Below, piece by piece: positions 8,912 through 16,427 of a stretch of 19,094 bases of DNA; position 1 is the stretch's first letter, and each line of letters starts with the position of its first letter. The stretch comes from an uncultured Erysipelotrichaceae bacterium (GTDB lineage: Bacteria; Bacillota_I; Bacilli_A; RF39; UBA660). A model generated the notes under the pieces. It ran no database searches and was not told the DNA's origin. It saw nothing but the letters and a program-made list of their open reading frames with translations. The stretch is taken from assembly GCA_902783405.1 (NCBI GenBank), contig CACZQZ010000015.1, forward strand, positions 1-19,094, read 5' to 3'. Both the position numbers and the translations under genes were made by a program.

Positions 8912-8983
8912 CCATTATAATAATGGTATCACTAATAAGAAAATTTTGCAATCATAGTTTACGTAAAAATTAATATAGTTTAC
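8912..8983 (-). promoter_or_regulatory. agmatine operon leader with direct repeats and dyad
   Basis: Two identical 9-mers, ATAGTTTAC (8954-8962 and 8975-8983), lie exactly 21 bp apart, about two helical turns. Each continues into a partial inverted half (TTTACGTAAA; TTACACATGTAA). A perfect dyad CCATTAT-A-ATAATGG (8912-8926) abuts the ptc ribosome binding site. The interval between the pot terminator and ptc must hold the operon promoter. A TATGAT on the minus strand overlaps the inner repeat as a possible -10, without a good -35. Operator function is inferred. Confidence 0.4.
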
Positions 8984-9002
8984 ACATGTAATATTTTATT
9001 AG

Positions 9003-9042
9003 AAAAAAGAATAAAACCTTAATATATTTTGTATTAAGGTTT
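9003..9042 (-). terminator. rho-independent terminator of the potABCD operon
   Basis: AAACCTTAATA (9014-9024) and TATTAAGGTTT (9032-9042) form a perfect 11-bp stem with a 7-base loop. On the minus strand it is followed by TTTTATTCTTTTTT. It begins 8 bases after the potD stop. Confidence 0.88.
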
Positions 9043-9049
9043 AAATGTT

Positions 9050-10045
9050 TTATTTTATATTAGCCCATAATTTATCATAATTTTTAATGCTTTCTCCAAT
9101 ATTTTTAACATAATATCCATTATTGAATATATCATTTAAATCAATACTATTTGAAATATTTTTATTTGGAGATATGTATGGATATTCATCTATAATTTTT
9201 TGGCTAACATCATCTCTCATCAAATAATCAATAAATAGGTATGCATTATCTTTATTTTTAGTTCCTTTTAAAATAGTATAATTATCCATACTAATAGCAT
9301 GACCTTCTTTAGGATATACAATTTCTATATTGTTATTTTTTTCTTGGGCTAGAATAGCTTCTGCACTCCACATAATTCCTAAATCTACCTCATCTGTAAT
9401 GAAAAATGTTTTGGGACTATCACTATCATATGCTTTTGTATTATTTTTTAAATTTTTTAGCCAGTTTTCTGCTTCTTGTAATTTGTTTATATCTGTCTCA
9501 TTCATATCATATCCTAAAGCCATTAAGGAAAGTCCAATCACAATTCTTTGATCATCTAATACAACAATATTATTTTTATACTTTTCATTTAATAAATCAT
9601 TGTACCCTTCGATATTATCTTTTATGTTATCTTTGTTATAAGCAATAACAACAATGGTAGATAAAAAAGGAAGAGAATAATTATTGTTTTTATCATATTC
9701 TTGGTTTAGAAAAATGGGATTGATATTATGGTAATTTGAAAGTTTTGTTTTATCCAAGGGTTGAATGATGCCTTTTTCTATCATAAGTTCTACCATATAA
9801 TCACTTGGAAAGACAACATCATAGGTTCCTTCTTTTGAAGAAGTTACTTTAGCAAGCAGTTCTTCATTAGAAGAATATGTACCATAATTAACTTTGATAT
9901 TATATTCTTTTTCAAAGGAAGAAATAACTTCATCTGGTATATAAGAAGACCAGTTAAGAACGTTAACAACTCCATTATAATGTTTGTTAGAGGTACATCC
10001 TGTTATAAATAATAGAAAACATAATATAATTAATATTTTTTTCAT
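9050..10045 (-). CDS. potD: polyamine ABC transporter substrate-binding lipoprotein
   Basis: This 331-residue extracellular binding protein has a lipoprotein signal peptide (MKK, hydrophobic core, FITGC with C17). It aligns by motif with PotD: NWSSYIP (31-37), YDVVFPSDY (75-83), LDDQR (163-167), IMWSAEA (224-230) and YPKEG...SMDN (244-255). Compared from memory with E. coli PotD, site residues Trp34, Tyr37, Ser83, Tyr85, Asp168, Trp229 and Asp257 have counterparts here (W32, Y35, S81, Y83, a D at 164/165, W226, D254). The position of Trp255 is Ser252. The usual WGTTG-like segment is also replaced (PFLSTIVVIAYN, 126-137). The ligand may thus differ from spermidine. It overlaps potC by 4 bases (ATGA) and is the last gene of the operon. 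Confidence 0.9.
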   Translation of the reverse strand: MKKILIILCFLLFITGCTSNKHYNGVVNVLNWSSYIPDEVISSFEKEYNIKVNYGTYSSNEELLAKVTSSKEGTYDVVFPSDYMVELMIEKGIIQPLDKTKLSNYHNINPIFLNQEYDKNNNYSLPFLSTIVVIAYNKDNIKDNIEGYNDLLNEKYKNNIVVLDDQRIVIGLSLMALGYDMNETDINKLQEAENWLKNLKNNTKAYDSDSPKTFFITDEVDLGIMWSAEAILAQEKNNNIEIVYPKEGHAISMDNYTILKGTKNKDNAYLFIDYLMRDDVSQKIIDEYPYISPNKNISNSIDLNDIFNNGYYVKNIGESIKNYDKLWANIK

Positions 10046-10827
10046 TTTTTTTCTCCTACAATCTTTCTACCTTGAATAAAGGTCAAACTAAATAAAATAA
10101 TCATCGTTACCAAAAGCATTAAAGTGGTTAGTGCATTTACATCAGGACTGATACCTGTTTTAATCATTGAATAAATTTGAAGTGGTAAAGTATTACTTCC
10201 AGGACCGGCTGTAAAATAACTGATAACAACATCATCTAAAGATAACGTAAAGGCTAGAGTTGCTCCACTAATTACACCTGGCATAATTTGTGGAAGAGTA
10301 ATTTTAAAAAATGTTTTAATATCATCTGCACCTAAATCTTTTGCAGCTTCTTCATAGGTATCTAAACTTTTTGAAAACGTTGATCGAACACTTACAATTA
10401 CAAATGGAATGGAAAAAGATATATGCGATAGAATTAAAGTAAACATTCCAAGTTCTAATTTTGTAAGTGTATATACAGATAATAAAGATATACCTAAAAC
10501 GATTTCTGGAATAACAATAGGAATATATAAAAGTAAATTGATAAAAGATTTAAACTTAAAATTATATTTGTATAATCCAATGGCGCCAATGGTACCAAGA
10601 ACAGTAGAAGTTATAGTGCTTGTAATTGCAATGATAAAGGTATTTGTAAAAGCTTCAAGTAACGTACGATTGTTAAATAAATTTTTATACCAATCTAAAG
10701 TAAATCCTTCAAATAATACATTCATTTTAGAAGTATTAAAAGAATAAAGAACTAATATTATAATAGGAAGATAAAGGAAAATTAAAATTAAAGCAATAAT
10801 TAAATTTTTTAATGTTTTATGTTTCAT
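10042..10827 (-). CDS. potC: polyamine ABC transporter permease
   Basis: This 261-residue inner membrane permease of the binding-protein-dependent type has about six helices. The first is LIIALILIFLYLPIIILVLYSF with the LPI/V pattern usual for PotC. The cytoplasmic EAA loop is EEAAKDLGADDIKTFFKITL at about 169-188, followed by P-Q-I-M-P-G-V. The TLSLDDVVISYF segment is characteristic of PotC/PotI. It begins directly after the potB stop (TAAATG) with AGGAGGG inside the end of potB. It forms the membrane channel together with PotB. Confidence 0.93.
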   Translation of the reverse strand: MKHKTLKNLIIALILIFLYLPIIILVLYSFNTSKMNVLFEGFTLDWYKNLFNNRTLLEAFTNTFIIAITSTITSTVLGTIGAIGLYKYNFKFKSFINLLLYIPIVIPEIVLGISLLSVYTLTKLELGMFTLILSHISFSIPFVIVSVRSTFSKSLDTYEEAAKDLGADDIKTFFKITLPQIMPGVISGATLAFTLSLDDVVISYFTAGPGSNTLPLQIYSMIKTGISPDVNALTTLMLLVTMIILFSLTFIQGRKIVGEKK

Positions 10828-11679
10828 TTACATCCCTCCTAAATCATCTAATTTGCCACCTAATTTGCGGTAGATATAAATTAAAAGGAACGTAATAATT
10901 AATAAAAACATGGAAATAGCTGCTCCAAAAGGCCAATTTCTGGCTGTTAAGAATTGATTTTTAATTAAATTACCGATAATCATAGCTTTACCACCACCTA
11001 GTATATCAGATATAAAGAAGTATCCAATAGCAGGCATAAATACCATTAAAGAACCATTAAATACTCCAGGTAATGTTTCTGGAATAATAATGTTTTTAAA
11101 TATAGATAAAGGCTTAGCTCCTAAATCTTTTGCAGCTTCAATTAAGTTATTATCGATTTTAAAGGTAGCGCTACATACTGGTAACATCATAAAAGGAAGT
11201 AGCGTATAAGTCATACCTATAATAATTCCTAAATTATTATACATTAAACCTAGTGGTTCATGAATGAGGCCAGTTCCAATAAGTGCACTATTAATCACAC
11301 CATTTTTTCTAAGTAATACAATCCAACCATAAGTTCTTATTAATGAATTGGTTAAAAAAGGTATCATAATTAATTTAGTCATTAAATTTTGTACATTTTT
11401 ACTTCTTTCTCTAAGAACTAAAGCAAAAGGATAAGAAATACATATGCATAAGAAAGTTGTAACTAATCCGATTAAACTTGATTTTAATAATATACCAATA
11501 TAGGTAATATCAAAAATAGATAGATAATTTGATAAAGTAAAATGATATATCATTCCACCATAAGAATCATTTTGACAAAAACTTAAAAACAAAATATAAA
11601 CTAAAGGTAATAAAATAAGTAATAAAGCATAGGCAATGATTGGAAATAAAACTATTCTTTTTAAAACTTTATTCTTCAT
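10828..11679 (-). CDS. potB: polyamine ABC transporter permease
   Basis: This 283-residue membrane permease has about six helices, an N-terminal one preceded by KNKVLKR, and the EAA loop EAAKDLGAKPLSIFKNIIIP with ETLPGV following. LSFCQNDSYGGMIYHFTLSNY and the LIRTYGWIVLLRKNGVIN segment match PotB-type permeases. Its ATG overlaps the end of potA by 11 bases, with AGGGAAG upstream, so the two are coupled. It partners PotC and is energised by PotA. Confidence 0.93.
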   Translation of the reverse strand: MKNKVLKRIVLFPIIAYALLLILLPLVYILFLSFCQNDSYGGMIYHFTLSNYLSIFDITYIGILLKSSLIGLVTTFLCICISYPFALVLRERSKNVQNLMTKLIMIPFLTNSLIRTYGWIVLLRKNGVINSALIGTGLIHEPLGLMYNNLGIIIGMTYTLLPFMMLPVCSATFKIDNNLIEAAKDLGAKPLSIFKNIIIPETLPGVFNGSLMVFMPAIGYFFISDILGGGKAMIIGNLIKNQFLTARNWPFGAAISMFLLIITFLLIYIYRKLGGKLDDLGGM

Positions 11680-12745
11680 GATTTTCTTCCCTTATAGCTA
11701 CAATATCTTTATCATCAACTATTATGTAAGTAGTATCTCCTTCTTTGTAATCCACACTACCTTTAACTGTTACCCTAAGATCAAAGTCCCCTTCGTTATC
11801 CACAAATAACTTTGTTATACTTCCATCATATACAATTGTTTTTATAACGCCTTTGATAGCATTTTGAAATGGTTCTGTAGATATAGTAACATTTTCTGGT
11901 CTAACCATGATATTAACCATTTTACCTATTTCATCTTTTTCATTACGAGGAATAGAAAAATGTTTACCATCAAAATCTACAATCGTTTTATTTTCATCAA
12001 TATGAATAATCGTTGATTTAAATATATTAGATTCTCCTATAAAATCTGCGACAAAAACAGAGTTAGGATGCTCATAGATTTCTTTTGGTGATCCTTCTTG
12101 TTTTATAACTCCTTTTTCAATAATTATAATCCTATCACTCATCGTAAGTGCTTCATCTTGATCATGTGTTACATATATAAATGTTATTCCTAGTTTTTTC
12201 TGAATTTTTTTAAGTTCTATTTGCATCATTTTTTTAAGTTTTAAGTCTAAAGACGCTAACGATTCATCTAAAAGTAATACTTTTGGATTCATAATGATTC
12301 CTCTAGCAATGGCAACTCTTTGTTGTTGTCCGCCAGAAAGCTGCGAAGGATATCTTTCTTCAAATCCATCTAATTCTACTAGTTTGAGCACTTCAGTAAC
12401 TCTTTCTTTTATTTCTTGTTTATTTATTTTTTTCATTTTCAAACCGAAACTTACATTTTCATATACTGTCATATGTGGAAATAAAGCAAAATTCTGAAAA
12501 ATAGTATTGACTTCTCTTTTTGTAGGATCAACTTCTGTTACATCTTTATCATCAATATATACTTTACCGTCTGTAACGTGTTCTAATCCTGATATCATTC
12601 TAAGAATTGTTGTTTTTCCGCATCCAGAAGAACCAAGTAGTGTTAAAAATTCTCCTTCATAAACATCTAAAGATAAATTTTTAATAACATATTTTCCTTT
12701 TTCATAGCTTTTACTAATATTTTCTAATTTTACAACTGTTTTCAT
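11669..12745 (-). CDS. potA: polyamine ABC transporter ATP-binding protein
   Basis: This 358-residue ATPase has Walker A GSSGCGKT (38-45), the Q-loop QNFALFPHMT, signature LSGGQQQR (136-143), Walker B VLLLDE (156-161) and the switch His in YVTHDQDEALTMSD (H194). A C-terminal TOBE region (about 235-350) is usual for PotA. The stretch after the catalytic Glu reads DESLASLD where DEPLSALD is normal; the catalytic residues themselves are kept. ATG 12745 is chosen over the in-frame ATG at 12775 because AGGAGGA lies at 12751-12757. A possible -10 (TGATATATT, 12774-12766) would leave only a very short leader, so the promoter is uncertain. It is the first gene of the operon. Confidence 0.94.
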   Translation of the reverse strand: MKTVVKLENISKSYEKGKYVIKNLSLDVYEGEFLTLLGSSGCGKTTILRMISGLEHVTDGKVYIDDKDVTEVDPTKREVNTIFQNFALFPHMTVYENVSFGLKMKKINKQEIKERVTEVLKLVELDGFEERYPSQLSGGQQQRVAIARGIIMNPKVLLLDESLASLDLKLKKMMQIELKKIQKKLGITFIYVTHDQDEALTMSDRIIIIEKGVIKQEGSPKEIYEHPNSVFVADFIGESNIFKSTIIHIDENKTIVDFDGKHFSIPRNEKDEIGKMVNIMVRPENVTISTEPFQNAIKGVIKTIVYDGSITKLFVDNEGDFDLRVTVKGSVDYKEGDTTYIIVDDKDIVAIREENHEE

Positions 12746-12785
12746 AAGTATCCTCCTACTATTTAAATATATCATATTTTATAAA

Positions 12786-13247
12786 ATGATGAAAGGGATA
12801 TCGAATAAGAAAATGATTATCTATACACTATGTGATCCTAATGCATTAAAACTTGAACAAGAAGGCTATGGATATGTTGTAGATTCTATTGGCTCGCTTG
12901 GTGGAGTAGTTCCATATACCGCTTATAATACTAGAAAAAGTTACTTACAAAATCATCAAGAAGATCTTAAAGGATTTGTAAAATCTATTCAAAAAGGACT
13001 TGACTATGTACATGGTCATACAGATGAAGAAGTAGCAAAAGTAATTCTAAATGAATTTCCAGATACTTCTTTAAATGATTTAACTAAAATGGTGAAAAGA
13101 TACCGTGATATTGATGCATGGTTTAAAACAACTTATATTGAGGAAGATGACTTTAATCATATCATGGAAATTATGGAAGCTGCTGGAGAATTAGAGAAAA
13201 AAGCTCCATTTAAAAAATTAGTAGACAATTCATTTTCTTTAAAATAA
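12786..13247 (+). pseudogene. C-terminal fragment of an NMT1/SsuA-like substrate-binding protein
   Basis: The 153-residue frame matches only the second half of periplasmic-binding proteins of the nitrate/sulfonate/thiamine-precursor type. It runs from TLCDPNALKLEQEGYGYVV through SIGSLGGVVPYTAYNTRKSY to the ending AGELEKKAPFKKLVDNSF. Such proteins are usually about 320-340 residues. The signal peptide, lipobox and first lobe are missing, and the DNA just upstream is the start of the opposite-strand potA gene. The fragment probably results from a deletion or rearrangement near 12.75-12.8 kb. It cannot be exported or bind ligand as it stands. Its stop overlaps the next ATG by one base (TAATG), so it was once the first gene of this three-gene operon. 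Confidence 0.75.
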
Positions 13248-13993
13248 TGAAAGAAATATTAAGTGTTAATGATTTAAGAAAAATTTATCACACACCAAAA
13301 CAAGAAATATTTGCTGTGGATAATTTTTCTTTTCGTGTTTTTGATGGAGACTTTATTTCTATTGTAGGTCCTTCAGGATGTGGAAAATCTACCATTTTAT
13401 CTATTTTAGTTGGAATAGAAGAAAAATCTAGTGGAAAAATAGAGATAGCGGATAATATAAAAATAGGGTACATGCCTCAAGATGATGCATTATTTGAGTG
13501 GTTAAATGTTTTAGATAATTGCCTATTACCACTTAAAATAAAACATGTTTTAACAAAGGAAAGAAAAGAATATGTTATAAAGTTGTTAAAAAAATATGGT
13601 TTAGGTTCATTTTTAAATAGTTATCCACAGAATTTATCTGGAGGAATGAGACAAAGAGTATCACTAATTAGAATACTTGCGACGAATCCTGATGTTATCT
13701 TTGTAGATGAACCATTTAGTGCTTTAGATTATCAATCAAGACTAATATTATCTGATGACGTTTATCGAATTATTAAAAATGAAGGAAAAAGTGCTGTTAT
13801 GGTAACACATAGTATTGAAGAAGCAGTTACTATGTCTGATACTGTTATTGTATTATCTAAAAGACCATGTACAATTAAAAAAATAATTCAAATTAAAAGA
13901 AAAGAAAATAAACTTCCAACTGAAAATAGAAAAGATGAAAACTATGGATATTATTACGATATGATATGGAAGGAACTTGATTTACATGATTAG
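13247..13993 (+). CDS. ABC transporter ATP-binding protein (nitrate/sulfonate/taurine type)
   Basis: This 248-residue ATPase has Walker A GPSGCGKST (41-49), a Q-loop MPQDDALFEWLNVLDN (76-91), signature LSGGMRQR (130-137), Walker B VIFVDEP (150-156) and switch His H188 in VTHSIEEAV. The W-x-x-V-x-x-N pattern after the Q-loop and the RP-x-x-I segment near the C-terminus are typical of the SsuB/TauB/ThiZ subgroup. All catalytic residues are kept, so this gene is intact although its binding protein is not. It overlaps the permease gene by 8 bases. The substrate cannot be fixed from sequence. Confidence 0.9.
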   Translation: MKEILSVNDLRKIYHTPKQEIFAVDNFSFRVFDGDFISIVGPSGCGKSTILSILVGIEEKSSGKIEIADNIKIGYMPQDDALFEWLNVLDNCLLPLKIKHVLTKERKEYVIKLLKKYGLGSFLNSYPQNLSGGMRQRVSLIRILATNPDVIFVDEPFSALDYQSRLILSDDVYRIIKNEGKSAVMVTHSIEEAVTMSDTVIVLSKRPCTIKKIIQIKRKENKLPTENRKDENYGYYYDMIWKELDLHD

Positions 13994-14777
13994 CACTGAA
14001 CATAAAAAATATTTAAAAAAACGTAAAAAAGAGTTTTTTATTATTTTATTTCTTCAAATCTTTTTATTTTTGTTTTTTCTTTTCTTATGGCAATTTCTAG
14101 CCGATAAACATATTATAAATACTTTTATTTCATCTAGTCCTAAAGATATGTTAAAAACTTTTATTTCTCTATGGAAAATAAATGATTTGTGGGGACATAT
14201 TGGTATAACAATTTATGAGACATTACTAAGTTTATGCTTAGGGACTATTATAGGTGTTATCATCGCATCTATCTTCTGGTGGTTTCCAATTCTTGCTAAA
14301 ATAATGGAACCTTATTTAACTATTATTAATAGCCTTCCTAAAGTCGCATTAGGACCTATTTTAATTATTTGGATTGGTGCAAATCAAAAATCAATTATTG
14401 TTATGGCTCTTTTAATATCGGTTATTTTAACGATTATTAATGTGCATGAAGGATTTAAATCTGTGGATAAAAATAAATTAGATTTACTTATTTCTTTAAA
14501 AGCAACAAAGTTTCAACAATATATCTATTTAATGTTTCCACATAATTTGAGAGTCTTAGCTAGTGTTCTTAAAATTAATATTAGCATGTCTTTAATCGGT
14601 GTTATTATGGGAGAGTTTTTAGTTAGTAAAAAAGGTATTGGTTATTTAATTATGTATGGATCACAAGTCTTTAATTTGGATTTAGTAATGACAGGTATTT
14701 TTATTTTGTGTATAGTTGCAACTCTTTTATATGTTGTTATGGATTATTTAACAAAGAGGTTTGTTCATTATGAGTAA
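13986..14777 (+). CDS. ABC transporter permease (nitrate/sulfonate/taurine type)
   Basis: This 263-residue membrane protein has an N-terminal helix after a basic segment (KKYLKKRKKEF) and about six helices in all. The EAA-like loop is SLKATKFQQYIYLMFPHNLR, and LIGVIMGEFLVSKKGIGYLI matches the conserved C-terminal part of SsuC/TauC-type permeases. ATG 13986 is preferred over the TTG at 13977 because GGAAGGA lies at a workable distance before it. It overlaps the ATPase stop (ATGATTAG). A strong terminator follows, so the truncated operon ends here. Confidence 0.9.
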   Translation: MISTEHKKYLKKRKKEFFIILFLQIFLFLFFLFLWQFLADKHIINTFISSSPKDMLKTFISLWKINDLWGHIGITIYETLLSLCLGTIIGVIIASIFWWFPILAKIMEPYLTIINSLPKVALGPILIIWIGANQKSIIVMALLISVILTIINVHEGFKSVDKNKLDLLISLKATKFQQYIYLMFPHNLRVLASVLKINISMSLIGVIMGEFLVSKKGIGYLIMYGSQVFNLDLVMTGIFILCIVATLLYVVMDYLTKRFVHYE

Positions 14778-14800
14778 AATTTTAATAGTTTGAAAATATA

Positions 14801-14834
14801 AAAAAGTGATATATGAAAATATATCATTTTTTTT
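14801..14834 (+). terminator. rho-independent terminator after the ABC permease
   Basis: TGATATAT (14807-14814) and ATATATCA (14819-14826) pair perfectly over a GAAA tetraloop and are followed by eight T. The second arm can instead pair with 14836-14848 (see findings). A run of A before the stem makes it possibly bidirectional. Confidence 0.85.
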
Positions 14835-14903
14835 GAAAAATGATATATATGAGAAGGAAATTTGCTCAGATATGAAATATATATAAGTAGGAGGTAGAAA
14901 CAT

Positions 14904-15855
14904 ATGAAAGATGAAATTATATTATTTGAAAATCAAGGTGTAAAACTTGAAGTTAATATGAAAGATGAAACAGTATGGCTTACACAAATTCAAATGGCAG
15001 AACTATTTGATTCATCAAGAACAAATATAATTGAACACATTAATAATATTTATTCTGATGGGGAACTTGATAAAGAATCAACATGTCAGTATTTCCGACA
15101 AGTTCGAAAAGAAGGAAAAAGATATGTTGCTAGGAATATACCATTTTATAATCTTGACGTAATTATTTCAGTTGGATACCGTGTTAATAGTAAACGCGGT
15201 ATTATATTCAGAAAATGGGCAAATAAAGTACTCAAAGATTATTTATTAAAGGGATATGCAGTTAATCAAAAAAGATTAGAATATCTTGAGAAGACAATGA
15301 AATTAATCGATATTGCTGGAAGAATTGATAATGAGTTAAAAGGATCGGAAGCTCAAGGAATAATTAAAGTGATAAATAACTATTCAAATGCTTTAAATTT
15401 GCTTGATGATTATGATCATAAAAGAATAACTAAACCAAAAGGAACTAAACAAGATAAAAAAATTACTTATGAAGATGTATGGATATAATTAGTAAACTTA
15501 AATTTAATATTAATAGTAATTTATTTGCACTTGAAAGAGATAAAGGTTTAAAAGGAATTATAGGTACTATATATCAATCTTTTGATGGTAATGATTTATA
15601 TCCTACGATAGAAGAAAAAGCTTCTAATTTTCTATATTTAATTATTAAAAATCATACTTTCATTGATGGTAATAAAAGAATAGCTGCATCATTATTTATA
15701 TATTTTTTAGAATTTTATCATATTTTATACAATAGAAATGGACAAGTTATTGACAATAATACTCTTGCGTGTGTCACATTACTTATTGCTCAGTCTAATC
15801 CGAAAGAAAAAGAAATACCATTGATTTGGTAATGAATTTCTTAAATAATGAATAA
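14904..15855 (+). pseudogene. RhuM-Fic/Doc family protein, broken by two frameshifts
   Basis: The N-terminal frame (14904-15488, 194 residues) is the RhuM DNA-binding-like domain: VWLTQIQMAELFDSSRTNI, then ISVGYRVNSKRGIIFRKWAN and LKDYLLKGYAVNQKRL. The second frame (15479-15832) continues the same protein with a Doc-type motif HTFIDGNKR (15653-15679). A single missing base at about 15474-15478 would restore GAA-GA-TGT-ATG. Near 15814-15820 a second missing base moves the end out of frame: the alternative frame reads IDLVMNFLNNE and stops at 15853-15855. The intact family has about 320-335 residues in one frame. GGAGG lies at 14890-14894. Family members occur on mobile elements and in pathogenicity islands; a nucleotidyl- or phosphotransfer activity of the Fic part is inferred from the motif. 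A sequencing or assembly error is the main alternative. Confidence 0.82.
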
Positions 15856-15906
15856 TGATAATTTATAGCTATTGAAGTGATATATAAAAATATCATAGTA
15901 AAAATA

Positions 15907-15915
15907 TGGTATAAT
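15907..15915 (+). promoter_or_regulatory. isolated extended -10 promoter candidate
   Basis: TGGTATAAT is a perfect TGnTATAAT element without a visible -35 box. No gene follows. Transcription from about 15922 would enter the hairpin at 15938-15963 almost at once. Confidence 0.3.
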
Positions 15916-15937
15916 GTTAAGCACTTTATAATATGAA

Positions 15938-15963
15938 AAAGATTAAGTTTTAACTTAATCTTT
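15938..15963. terminator. 10-bp hairpin, possible terminator
   Basis: AAAGATTAAG and CTTAATCTTT form a perfect 10-bp stem with a 6-base loop. On the minus strand the T-run overlaps the end of the stem (CTTTTTC), which fits a terminator 36 bases after the surface-protein remnant. On the plus strand a T-run comes only nine bases after the stem. Confidence 0.4.
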
Positions 15964-15998
15964 AGAAAATTTTTTATGTTTTTATTATTCATTTTTAA

Positions 15999-16061
15999 TT
16001 ATTTTGCTTCATGCATGTTACCTATTTTGCCCGTTTCATCCATTAACCAAATATAATATTT
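15999..16061 (-). pseudogene. remnant of a surface-protein domain (C-terminal end)
   Basis: A 20-codon frame reads KYYIWLMDETGKIGNMHEAK and then stops. The YYxWxxDxxxxIxN pattern is that of the last strands of an Ig-like repeat domain common in long surface proteins of gut Bacillota, and the same pattern occurs on the other strand at 16277-16318. A stop codon and shifted frames lie directly upstream, so only this tail is left. Confidence 0.4.
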
Positions 16062-16138
16062 TTAATGTTTATATATGGAAGTAGAAAAAGTATTATTTTA
16101 TTTATCCAACAAAAATCTTTTTCTTTAGGAACGGATAA

Positions 16139-16348
16139 CGTCGTTTTTATACAGCTTTTGGTAATCCAATAGAATACTGTGTAAAATCAACAAAAACAGT
16201 TCCTGAAAATAATTCAGTATGTTGGAAAGAGATAATAAATAATTCTGCTTCGATATCAGTATTTCCATATAAGAAATATTATGTATGGATTAAAGATAGT
16301 GAAAACAATATTAGTAACTATGTAAGTGTAAATACCGATAACAATTAA
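16139..16348 (+). pseudogene. remnant of a surface-protein repeat domain (C-terminal end)
   Basis: The frame is open from 16139, just after an in-frame stop, to TAA at 16346-16348. It has no start codon or ribosome binding site. It reads FYTAFGNPIEYCVKS... then VCWKE... and KKYYVWIKDSENNISNYVSV before stopping. The paired Cys residues and the YYVWIKD strand are typical of the last repeat of a large secreted or wall-bound repeat protein. A terminator follows directly, which supports this as the true 3' end of a former gene. The rest of the gene is absent. Confidence 0.5.
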
Positions 16349-16349
16349 T

Positions 16350-16370
16350 GAAGTCTTATGACTTCTTTTT
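16350..16370 (+). terminator. rho-independent terminator after the surface-domain remnant
   Basis: GAAGTC-TTAT-GACTTC forms a 6-bp stem followed by five T, one base after the stop codon of the remnant. It also shields the next gene from read-through. Confidence 0.65.
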
Positions 16371-16380
16371 GCTTACTTAT

Positions 16381-16408
16381 TTGTAAATATTTAAAAAATA
16401 TGTATAAT
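16381..16408 (+). promoter_or_regulatory. promoter of the glycoside hydrolase gene
   Basis: TTGTAA (16381-16386) and TATAAT (16403-16408) are 16 bases apart. The expected start near 16415 leaves a very short leader before AGGTGAT and the ATG at 16428. Confidence 0.55.
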
Positions 16409-16427
16409 ATTGTTAATAGGTGATACT

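Noticed and set aside
8912..8926. TATAAT on the minus strand inside the dyad as the -10 box of the agmatine operon
   Set aside because: Transcription would start within the ptc ribosome binding site, leaving too little of it for translation.
10409..10747. 112-codon plus-strand frame within potC
   Set aside because: It lies wholly antisense to a well-supported gene and has no recognisable protein features.
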